14,770 bases of DNA from Pseudomonadota bacterium (GTDB lineage Bacteria; Pseudomonadota; Gammaproteobacteria; Burkholderiales; Burkholderiaceae): NCBI GenBank assembly GCA_023441105.1, contig JAEZQX010000499.1, positions 1 through 14,770 of the forward strand, in the 5' to 3' direction. Every line of letters begins with the position of its first letter. The first letter of the stretch is position 1. The notes below the pieces were generated by a model, which was not told the DNA's origin, searched no databases, and saw only the letters and a list, made by a program, of their open reading frames with translations. A program made the position numbers and the translations under genes. This document shows, piece by piece, positions 1 to 6,845 of this stretch.

Positions 1-77
1 GCGCCCACCACGCCGGGGGCCGGCGGTGCGGAACCCGTGTCAAGAACGCAAGACCTCGCGCAGTCCGCCGATGCCCC

Positions 78-977
78 CTACCCCAGCTCCTCCCGACTGA
101 AGCACACGTCATAAGTGAACTTCTCCAACGGCCCCGGCAGCGGCTTGAACGAAACCCGCCCGCCCAGGGGCGAGGTCCTGGCGCGATACCCGCGGTAGCC
201 GTGACTCGCCATCAGGTCGAAGATGTCCTGCGTCTTCGCCCCATAGGCGCTGGCGAGCGGATCGCCGACCTCGACGAACACCGTCGTCGCCGGCCGGGCG
301 AGCAGTGTCGGCATGCCGCGCAGCACCGCCAGCTCGAAGCCTTCGACGTCGATCTTCACGAAGAGCGGCATGCCCTCGTCGATCCGCCCGTCGAGCAGGT
401 CGTCGAGCCGCGCCATCCTCACCTGCGTCTCGCCTCCGCCGTCTCGAACGGCGCCACTGCCAGCCGTGCTGACCGAGCTCATTCCATGATGTTCATGGAC
501 ATCCAATGACGCAACCCCATTGAAGTCTCCGGCGGCCGAGTTGATGACGGTGGTGTTGCCGATGCGGTTGTGCGCCACCGCCTCCTCGAGCCTCCCGACC
601 AGCCGCGCCGACGCTTCCACCGCGAACACGCGTCCGTTCGTCCCGACTGCCTTCGCCGCGCACAGCGTGATGAAGCCGATGTTGGCGCCGACGTCGATGA
701 CGCACGACCCGGGCCGCACGGTCTGCCGGATCAGCTCGCACAGGTCATCCTGGTAGTAATGCCCGGCATGCAGCGCATAGCGCTCGAGCCAGTCGTCCTC
801 GGACAGCCGCATCTGGTAGCCATGCGGGCGAACGCTGCGCCAGACCGGCCGGCTGCCGGAAAGCGAGCGATGGCGGTCGTGCGGCGACAGACGGCGCCAC
901 AGTCGATAGCGCCAGAAGGGAGAGATATGACCGGCACCGCCGGCCACCGCGAAGGCGATTCTTTCCTGCAAGTTCAT
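78..977 (-). CDS. FkbM-family SAM-dependent methyltransferase
   Basis: A 299-residue protein with a class I methyltransferase fold of the FkbM type. These enzymes usually O-methylate sugars or polyketides, and within this EPS locus it probably methylates a sugar of the polymer or its lipid-linked unit. Motif I is VIDVGANIG (residues 93-101), an acidic end of beta-2 lies at Glu121, and the FkbM hallmark VKIDVEGFE is at 207-215. The first ~60 residues are Arg-rich and not clearly part of the fold. The ATG at 977 is preceded by AGGA at suitable spacing. An ATG-TAA start-stop pair sits directly before it. It is divergent from the plus-strand glycosyltransferase at 1098. No signal peptide or membrane segment is seen, so it is likely cytoplasmic. 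The family assignment is firm; the substrate is unknown. Confidence 0.9.
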   Translation of the reverse strand: MNLQERIAFAVAGGAGHISPFWRYRLWRRLSPHDRHRSLSGSRPVWRSVRPHGYQMRLSEDDWLERYALHAGHYYQDDLCELIRQTVRPGSCVIDVGANIGFITLCAAKAVGTNGRVFAVEASARLVGRLEEAVAHNRIGNTTVINSAAGDFNGVASLDVHEHHGMSSVSTAGSGAVRDGGGETQVRMARLDDLLDGRIDEGMPLFVKIDVEGFELAVLRGMPTLLARPATTVFVEVGDPLASAYGAKTQDIFDLMASHGYRGYRARTSPLGGRVSFKPLPGPLEKFTYDVCFSREELG

Positions 978-1057
978 TTACATCCTGAGAGGGTTGCGGT
1001 TGCGCCCGCGCTGCGCGCGCGACCCGCAAACCGAAGGGTTGCTACATCGACAATGGC

Positions 1058-1087
1058 GCCTTGCCGTTATGCTTGAGGGCGCAAGGC
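1058..1087. other. Inverted repeat before the GT2 start
   Basis: GCCTTGC (1058-1064) and GCAAGGC (1081-1087) form a perfect 7-bp stem with a 16-nt loop, ending 10 nt before the GTG start of the plus-strand glycosyltransferase. It lies in the 120-bp divergent intergenic region (978-1097), where I could not recognise a good promoter for either gene. It could be a leader hairpin or chance in GC-rich DNA. Confidence 0.3.
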
Positions 1088-1097
1088 AACACCCGAC

Positions 1098-2183
1098 GTG
1101 AAGAGAAGCACCCCACCCGCATCGCCCACCGTCAGTTGCGTCATCAGCAACTACAACTACCAGGCCTACGTCGGGCAGGCGGTCGAGTCGGCGCTTGCGC
1201 AGACCGTGCCGTTCGACCGTGTGATCGTGGTCGACGACGGCTCCACCGACGACTCCCTCCCGCTGCTGCGGCAGTATGGCGATCGCATCGACCTCTTGGA
1301 GAGCACAAACCAGGGACAGACGGGCGCCTGCCTCGAAGGCTTGCGCCGCTTGCCGGGCTCGGACTACGTCTATTTCCTCGATGCCGACGACTACCTGCCC
1401 GACTACTTCGTCGAGCGGGTGCGGCACCACCTGCAGTCGCGCCCGGCCAAGCTGCAGTTCCAGCTGTCCTCCGTCAGCGAGCAGCTGAAGGCGTTCGAGG
1501 CGCTCTTCCCGACCTATCCTGCCAGCTATGGCTCGCGCGAGATGCAGCGTGACAACCGCATCATCGGCTACTACCGTTCGCCGCCGACATCCGGCAACGT
1601 GGTGCGGGCGGATGTGCTGCAGGCGCTGGACATCGACCGGCTGGACAAGCGCGGCGCCATCGATGGCACGCTCAACCTGATCATGCCGTATCTCGGCGAC
1701 GTGGTGTCGGTCAACGAGCCGCTGGCCTTTCGCCGCGTGCACGACAGCAGCCTCGGCCAATGGTCGCGGCCGACGGTGGAGCTGCTGCAAAAAGAGATCG
1801 CCGCCTTCCACAAGACGTGGGAAGAGGCCCGCCACCTCCTGGCTTGGGAAACGACGCCTTTCGACCGCGACGAGCCGCTGTACATCCTCGAGCGGCGGAT
1901 GATGATCGCCGCGCTCGAGGGGCAGGTGGCCTGGCAGGCGCCGCGCTTTGCCGGCGCGATCATGCGCACCGGCCAGCCGATCGGGCAGCGGCTGATGCTT
2001 GCCGGCTGGTCGCTGCTGCTGCTCGTACCGCAGCGCGGCTGGCAGTCGTATCTGGTCGGCGCCCGTCGGTCGCCCCACAACCGCAGCCGTCGACTCGAGG
2101 CGGTGGTGCGGGCGGTGCTGTCGCCGGGAAGGACCAAGGCCGCCGGCCAACCGCACCAGCCACCGCCGTCCCACCGCCACTGA
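1098..2183 (+). CDS. Family 2 glycosyltransferase (soluble type)
   Basis: A 361-residue GT-A fold glycosyltransferase with a GT2 N-terminal domain. It begins TVSCVISNYN, then has the nucleotide-binding VVDDGSTDDS (residues 44-53) and the metal-binding LDADD (94-98, the DxD motif). The C-terminal half is less conserved; it has a hydrophobic stretch near residues 290-325 that may lie on the membrane, followed by a basic, Pro-rich tail. It likely adds one sugar to the EPS repeat unit at the cytoplasmic face. The start is a GTG: an in-frame TGA 24 nt upstream (1074) excludes any earlier start, and AAGG 11 nt upstream is a weak ribosome site. It is the only EPS gene at this end on the plus strand, convergent with the membrane GT2 (49-bp gap, no obvious terminator). 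Donor and acceptor are unknown. Confidence 0.88.
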   Translation: MKRSTPPASPTVSCVISNYNYQAYVGQAVESALAQTVPFDRVIVVDDGSTDDSLPLLRQYGDRIDLLESTNQGQTGACLEGLRRLPGSDYVYFLDADDYLPDYFVERVRHHLQSRPAKLQFQLSSVSEQLKAFEALFPTYPASYGSREMQRDNRIIGYYRSPPTSGNVVRADVLQALDIDRLDKRGAIDGTLNLIMPYLGDVVSVNEPLAFRRVHDSSLGQWSRPTVELLQKEIAAFHKTWEEARHLLAWETTPFDRDEPLYILERRMMIAALEGQVAWQAPRFAGAIMRTGQPIGQRLMLAGWSLLLLVPQRGWQSYLVGARRSPHNRSRRLEAVVRAVLSPGRTKAAGQPHQPPPSHRH

Positions 2184-2232
2184 AGCCTGTCCTGGCGCGA
2201 CCGCGCCTACCCGCATCCGTCGAATACCGCCC

Positions 2233-3378
2233 TCACTTGCGCGCGGTCGCCGCCGTCGTCCAGGTCTGGTAGCGCTCGCCGGCCAGCGACTTCCAGACCC
2301 CCAGCCCGGTTGCCGCGAAAGCAGCCAGGAACTCGCGGATGCGGGCAACCACGCCGAAGCCGGGCGTGCGCGACAAGGTCCAGCCCAGCAAGCCAAACGC
2401 CAGCAGCGCGAGCATTGCCGGCGTACCCTGGCCGCGAGTGGCGAACCAGGCAAGCAGGCTCAGGACGCAGGCGCCCTGCAGGTAGATGCTGATCCAGCGC
2501 AGGAACTTGTGCGAGACGTACTTGTAGAGGTCCAGCGACCGCAGCGTGCGCAGGCGCCGCCACAGCAGGCGATGGCAGTTGAAGGCGCGGCAGCTGATGC
2601 GGACCTTGCGACGGAACTCTTCGCTGGTGCTGGACACCGACCGCTCGTAAGCCAGCACGTCGTCCGCCCGCACCAGCCGGTAGCCATCGCACAGGATGCT
2701 CAACGACGTGTGCATGTCGTCGATGATGTCGGGCGGCGGCGTCCTGAACAGCTTGCGACGGATGGCGAACAGCGAGCCGTCGGCGCCCATTACCGAACCG
2801 GTATCGGTCTCGAGGCGCTTGAGCATCTCCTCGAAGCGCCAGTACAGGGACCCGGCCGCTGCCGCCTCGCTCTCGCGCGCATTGACATAGAGCAGGTGGC
2901 CGCACACGCAGCCGACGTCCGGCTGGCTGAAGTGATTGGCGAGGTTGCCGAAGGCCTCGACGTCGAGCTCGACGTTGGCATCGGTGAAGACCACGATGTC
3001 GCCCTTCGCCGCCTTCAGCAGCGTATTCATGCCGACGCTCTTGCCTTGCCGCTTCTCGCTAATCACCACCCCGATCTGCTCCCCGTAGCGGCGCAGGATG
3101 CCCGCGGTGCCGTCCGACGAGCCATCGCTGTAGATCAGGATCTGCACATCCTTCCAGCGCTCGCGGATCGCCAGCAGGTTGTGGATCTTGCGTTCGATGA
3201 CCCGGGCCTCGTTGTAGGCGCAGCAGACGATCGTGTAGCTCGGCGCCGGATGCGACACCGCGTCGCCAGCCGGTGCGGCATAGCGCCGGCGGCGCAACGC
3301 CATCAGCGACAACGGATAGGTCACGAAGGGATGCAGGGCAAGCAGTGCAAATGCGATCGAGAGGTACAGCCAGGTCAT
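2233..3378 (-). CDS. Membrane-associated family 2 glycosyltransferase
   Basis: A 381-residue GT2 enzyme of the processive-like membrane type. An N-terminal transmembrane helix (residues ~3-25) precedes the catalytic domain, which carries YSDGSSDGT (83-91), the metal-binding TDAN (132-135), GADGSLFAIRR (198-208) and IDD (219-221, catalytic acid region). An RRKVRIS segment (257-262) replaces a clear QxxRW motif. Two or more C-terminal hydrophobic segments (~295-312, ~320-335) follow, ending in a GERYQTW tail typical of this group. It probably extends or assembles the EPS backbone at the inner membrane. It is last in the minus-strand EPS gene series, 103 bp after the lyase gene, with a tandem repeat in that gap. 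The ATG at 3378 has only a weak GGA ribosome site. Whether it is processive cannot be told from sequence. Confidence 0.88.
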   Translation of the reverse strand: MTWLYLSIAFALLALHPFVTYPLSLMALRRRRYAAPAGDAVSHPAPSYTIVCCAYNEARVIERKIHNLLAIRERWKDVQILIYSDGSSDGTAGILRRYGEQIGVVISEKRQGKSVGMNTLLKAAKGDIVVFTDANVELDVEAFGNLANHFSQPDVGCVCGHLLYVNARESEAAAAGSLYWRFEEMLKRLETDTGSVMGADGSLFAIRRKLFRTPPPDIIDDMHTSLSILCDGYRLVRADDVLAYERSVSSTSEEFRRKVRISCRAFNCHRLLWRRLRTLRSLDLYKYVSHKFLRWISIYLQGACVLSLLAWFATRGQGTPAMLALLAFGLLGWTLSRTPGFGVVARIREFLAAFAATGLGVWKSLAGERYQTWTTAATARK

Positions 3379-3396
3379 GATGCAGTCCAGGACAAC

Positions 3397-3477
3397 GGGT
3401 TCAACGGCTTCGAAGGGTTCAACAGATTCGACGGGTTCAACGGATTCGACAGCTTCAACAGATTCAACAGCTTCGAC
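3397..3477. repeat. Nine-copy 9-bp tandem repeat between lyase and GT2
   Basis: Nine contiguous 9-bp units of consensus RGNTTCRAC fill the gap between the lyase stop and the membrane GT2 start: GGGTTCAAC, GGCTTCGAA, GGGTTCAAC, AGATTCGAC, GGGTTCAAC, GGATTCGAC, AGCTTCAAC, AGATTCAAC, AGCTTCGAC. TTCAAC and TTCGAM alternate in the first seven units, giving an 18-bp higher-order period. On the transcribed (minus) strand it reads as GUYGAA repeats. It is not in a recognised reading frame and forms no strong hairpin. Confidence 0.92.
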
Positions 3478-3481
3478 GCGC

Positions 3482-4651
3482 TCAGCGATCGCTCAGCCTC
3501 ACCCCACGCGCGACATCCATGTCCGCAAAATGCAGGGTCAAGTTGCCGCCGAGCCATTCGTGCGCCACCGGTCGATGCGGTGCCACCAGCTTCTCGAGGC
3601 GCGGGTCGGGAAAGCGCGCGAGGTAGGGCTCGAGCCAGGCAAGCGTCCAGACCTTGCCGCGCGGATCCACTTCCTGTCGCCCGCCGACCAGCCGCTCGAC
3701 GCTGGAGATCTCTTCCATGCCCGTGGCGACGAGATGCGCGAGCCGGTGGATCGCGCCGCCGCGCAGCTCGTAAAGGGCCATCCCGTTGCGTTCGCCGATC
3801 TCCGCCAGCAGCACCAGCGGCGCAAGCGAGAAGACGTGGTAACCGAAAGCCTTCTCGCGGCGCGCGACTTCCTTCGGCAACAGCCCCTCCGGCGTGATGG
3901 CGTCGACGGCATGTCGATATTTCTCGGCGGCCTTCTCGAGCAGGCGACGATCGTCCACCGCCGCCGCCACGGCCGCTTCGGCGAGGCCTTGCCAGTACAT
4001 GTGGTTGTTCCATGACTCGCGCCGCCAGGTGGCGTAGTACGCGTCCATCTCGCGCGCCAGCTGGCGCAGCCAGCCTTCGATCGCAGCCTTGCGCTGGGGA
4101 CCGACGCTCGTGGTCGGCTTGATCGCGACATACGCCAGGGCGATCGACGCCAGGGTCCACTTGCGGTAGTGCTGCGCGAGCGGCCCGTCGATCTCACCCA
4201 GCATCGCACTGCCGTCGGCCCATTCGCCCAGCCAACGGACCAGGCAGCCGGTGACCGCCTCGCGATGCTCGCGCTGCAGGAGCGCCTGGTCCGCCATCCA
4301 GGTCACCTTCCGCGCGTAACGGTGCAACGGATCGGCGCTGCGGTCGGCGTCCTTGCGGCGCTTCTCGTCGACGATGCTGTAGGCCTTGTCGGTGTAGTAC
4401 TCGGCGATGCGGATGTCGCGCACGGCGGGCTGCGGCCGCGGGCAGTCGAACGGCTGGTCGGTTCGGGCAAGCTGCCGCCCCCGGTCACGGGCGTCGAACG
4501 GACCCTTGACCTCCGCCGAGGCCGACAGCGGCGCGGCGGCCGCGGCGGCGGTGGCCACGCAGAACAGCAGCCGCCAGGCGGCAGCCAGGGACGCGGCGCG
4601 ATCCCCGCTCGGCACGCGCGCGCGACCCGCCCCACCGACAGGCAGCACCAT
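3482..4651 (-). CDS. PL5/AlgL-like periplasmic polysaccharide lyase
   Basis: A 389-residue protein resembling alginate lyases of polysaccharide lyase family 5. It has a probable Sec signal peptide (hydrophobic residues ~20-42, cleavage near ASA46), although its n-region is long. An alpha/alpha-toroid-like helical domain then carries the family's NNHxYW motif (Asn215, Asn216, His217) and an RRxxAxxYHxxSL segment with Arg264 and Tyr271. These match the catalytic Asn/His and Arg/Tyr arrangement of AlgL and Sphingomonas A1-III. Length is close to AlgL (~370). It probably cleaves the nascent EPS by beta-elimination in the periplasm, for chain-length control or to clear stalled polymer. Its ATG overlaps the polymerase stop (TGATG), so the two are translationally coupled. 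No alginate biosynthesis gene is seen, so the true substrate is probably another uronic-acid polymer. The enzyme class is firm; the specificity is unknown. Confidence 0.85.
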   Translation of the reverse strand: MVLPVGGAGRARVPSGDRAASLAAAWRLLFCVATAAAAAAPLSASAEVKGPFDARDRGRQLARTDQPFDCPRPQPAVRDIRIAEYYTDKAYSIVDEKRRKDADRSADPLHRYARKVTWMADQALLQREHREAVTGCLVRWLGEWADGSAMLGEIDGPLAQHYRKWTLASIALAYVAIKPTTSVGPQRKAAIEGWLRQLAREMDAYYATWRRESWNNHMYWQGLAEAAVAAAVDDRRLLEKAAEKYRHAVDAITPEGLLPKEVARREKAFGYHVFSLAPLVLLAEIGERNGMALYELRGGAIHRLAHLVATGMEEISSVERLVGGRQEVDPRGKVWTLAWLEPYLARFPDPRLEKLVAPHRPVAHEWLGGNLTLHFADMDVARGVRLSDR

Positions 4652-5883
4652 CACCGCCCTTCCCGCCGCGCGGGTGGGCAGTAGCCCATCGCCAGCACGA
4701 ACATCAGGTAGACGATCGGCGGCTGCAGGAAGGCGCCCGACAGGAAGTAGAAGATGACCAGGAGTGCCCAGGCCAGCACAGCCGACTGGCGAAAGCGCAG
4801 CGCTGTGAAGATGCTGAAGACCAGGAACACGACGAACGGCAGCACGCCATACTCGATGACCACCTTGGCGAACACGTTCCACTGGTCGTTGTGGTTTTCC
4901 TGGACGTTGCCCGGGCCGTCGCCGACGAAGACGCTGCGGGCGCCCTCGGCCTGCACCGTGTCGACCGGCAGCTGGAACGGCGCGACGAACCTCGAGTGGG
5001 CGCTGGTGCCGGGCTGGGCGAAGGTCCCCAGCCGCTGGTAGACGACATCGGTCCAGCCGGTCGCGATGGCGGCGGTGGCCAGCAGCGGCACGGCGACGAG
5101 CAGCGGCAGCAGCAGCCGCGGGCTGAGCCGCACCAGCAGGAACGGCAGCGTCACCAGCAGCAGCAGCAGGCCGGTGCCGGCCACGGTGCCGAGCAGGGCG
5201 ACGGCGAACAGCAGCAGCACGCGGATGCGCTGGAACCAGATCAGCTCGACGACGATCGCCAGCGCGAGGAACTGTGACAGGAAGGAGGCTTCGAGCATGA
5301 AGAAGCCGTTGGGCTTCATGAAGCTCGAGCCCCACACGATCGGCTGCAGGTAGACGTACTCGCGATAGATGAGCGGGTCCGGCAGCAGCGCGTCCAGGTT
5401 CATCGGCCTGCCGAACAGGTATTGGAACACGTAGCCCGACAGGGCCAGCAGCGCGATCAGCATCATGAAGCGCTGGAACATCAGCAGGATGCGGCGGTAC
5501 GTCGGCGGCTCGATGGTGATCCGGAAGGCGAAGGCGCCGTAGAGGATCATGGCGGCAAGAAAGGACGGCAGCGAGAATCCGGCCTCGGCCAGCAGCAGCG
5601 TCGGCAGGCAGGCGAGGAAGAACAGGCCCAGCAGGCCGAGCTGCACCAGATCCACCCGCACCCGGCCCTTGAGCGCCAGCCAGGCCAGCACCGACGCGAA
5701 GATCGGCACCGACGCATGCAGCTGCGGGACGCGACCGCCGCCGCCGGCACCGAGCGGCAGGGCGACCTTCTGCAGGATGATCACCGCGAGCAGGATGAAG
5801 AAGGCGCCCGTCACCGCCGCGTCGCGTTCGACGCGGGGCGGCGCGATGGCGCGCATCGCCGGAAGGTTCAGTGCCGCTTCCAT
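4651..5883 (-). CDS. Wzy-like EPS polymerase / O-antigen ligase family membrane protein
   Basis: A 410-residue polytopic membrane protein with about ten hydrophobic segments spread from residue ~27 to ~400 and a larger hydrophilic loop near 270-335, the layout of Wzy polymerases and the O-antigen ligase family. Sequence conservation in these families is low, so the call rests on topology and context between EpsG and the lyase. It would polymerise undecaprenyl-linked repeat units on the periplasmic side of the inner membrane. The ATG at 5883 is preceded by AGGA with 8-nt spacing. Its TGA overlaps the lyase ATG by one base. It starts 56 bp after the EpsG stop and is very probably in the same transcript. 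A ligase role is the alternative. Confidence 0.8.
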   Translation of the reverse strand: MEAALNLPAMRAIAPPRVERDAAVTGAFFILLAVIILQKVALPLGAGGGGRVPQLHASVPIFASVLAWLALKGRVRVDLVQLGLLGLFFLACLPTLLLAEAGFSLPSFLAAMILYGAFAFRITIEPPTYRRILLMFQRFMMLIALLALSGYVFQYLFGRPMNLDALLPDPLIYREYVYLQPIVWGSSFMKPNGFFMLEASFLSQFLALAIVVELIWFQRIRVLLLFAVALLGTVAGTGLLLLLVTLPFLLVRLSPRLLLPLLVAVPLLATAAIATGWTDVVYQRLGTFAQPGTSAHSRFVAPFQLPVDTVQAEGARSVFVGDGPGNVQENHNDQWNVFAKVVIEYGVLPFVVFLVFSIFTALRFRQSAVLAWALLVIFYFLSGAFLQPPIVYLMFVLAMGYCPPARREGR

Positions 5884-5939
5884 GCTTCCATTCCTGCCCG
5901 CGCCGGGTCAGCCACGCGAGGCCTGCCGCCAGCAGCCAA

Positions 5940-6845
5940 TCAGAATTCGCCGAGGTTGGAACCGATCACGCTCGCGCCGGCCGCGGTGGCCTTGGCGGCG
6001 AACGCCTGCAGCGAGCGGTAGCTGGTGCGACCCTGCCGGATGGTGAGCAGGCTGGCACCGCTTTGCGCCGCGATCATCATCGCCTCGCCGCCGGCATCGG
6101 CCGCCGGCGTGTCCACGATCACCATGTCGTAGACCCGCGAGAAGATGCCCAGCAGCTCGGGAAACGATTCGCCGGCGAACAGGTCTAGCGGGTTCGGCGG
6201 AATGCCGCCGCAGGGAAGCACGGACAGGCCGCGCAGCGCCGGAAACTGCTGCACGGCGTAGGCGACGCTGCGGCCGGCGAGCAGTGCCGACAGGCCCGTC
6301 TGGTTGGGGATGCCGAAGAGCTCGTGCTGGCGTGGATGGCGAAAGTCCGCATCGATCAGCAACGTGCGCTGGCCGACCTGCGAGAACGCGACCGCTAAAT
6401 TGGCGGCGAGGAAGCTGCGACCTTCGTCGCGCCCGGGGCTCAGGATCGCCAGGGCATTGTTGCTCCGCTCGCCAGCCTTCCACTTGAGCAGCACCTGGTT
6501 GCGCAACTCGCGCAGGTCCTCGGCAAGCTTGTCGGCGGCTTCGTAGGCGGTCACCACCTCCGCGCTCACCATGCCGCTGCCGGGCGCCATCACCGGAAAG
6601 TCGAACTGGTAGGCCAGCACCCGCTGCAGCTCGTCGCGCCGCAGGACGCCGAGGTGGACGGCGGCTTGGCCGAACTTCTGCTGCTTGCGCCGGGCATGCG
6701 CGAGGATCCGGTCGATGGTCTTGGCATCGACCATGCCGGCATCGAGCAGGATGTCGCCGATGCGGCGATCGCGCTCGCGCGACGGCAGGTCTTCGTCGAT
6801 TTCCTCGGGCGCCAACAGGTCGGCAGTGCGTGCTGGAGAATTCAT
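5940..6845 (-). CDS. epsG: EpsG-type chain-length tyrosine-kinase-like ATPase with MshEN-like N-terminal domain
   Basis: A 301-residue cytoplasmic partner of EpsF, in the BY-kinase/ParA-MinD-like P-loop family. Residues ~28-85 hold two 24-residue helical motifs of the MshEN/type II secretion ATPase N-terminal type (starting R28-I-G and K57-F-G), exactly 29 residues apart. The P-loop region is SPGRDEGRS (136-144), with Arg143 where most family members have Lys. Walker A' is LLIDADFR (162-169) and Walker B is MVIVDTP (241-247). The protein ends shortly after the last strand and lacks the C-terminal Tyr cluster of Wzc/CapB kinases. Its ATG overlaps the EpsF stop by 4 bases (ATGA). It likely controls EPS polymerisation together with EpsF; kinase activity is uncertain. 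Confidence 0.88.
   Translation of the reverse strand: MNSPARTADLLAPEEIDEDLPSRERDRRIGDILLDAGMVDAKTIDRILAHARRKQQKFGQAAVHLGVLRRDELQRVLAYQFDFPVMAPGSGMVSAEVVTAYEAADKLAEDLRELRNQVLLKWKAGERSNNALAILSPGRDEGRSFLAANLAVAFSQVGQRTLLIDADFRHPRQHELFGIPNQTGLSALLAGRSVAYAVQQFPALRGLSVLPCGGIPPNPLDLFAGESFPELLGIFSRVYDMVIVDTPAADAGGEAMMIAAQSGASLLTIRQGRTSYRSLQAFAAKATAAGASVIGSNLGEF

Noticed and set aside
978..2453. A 491-codon minus-strand open frame
   Set aside because: It is antisense to the clear GT2 gene at 1098-2183 and its translation shows no family motif.
3397..3477. CRISPR array or coding repeat for the 9-bp array
   Set aside because: The units are contiguous without spacers, and the frames through them join no plausible gene.
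4905..4917. Another operator-like match in the polymerase gene
   Set aside because: Only 10 of 13 positions match and it is explained by Val-Gln-Glu codons.
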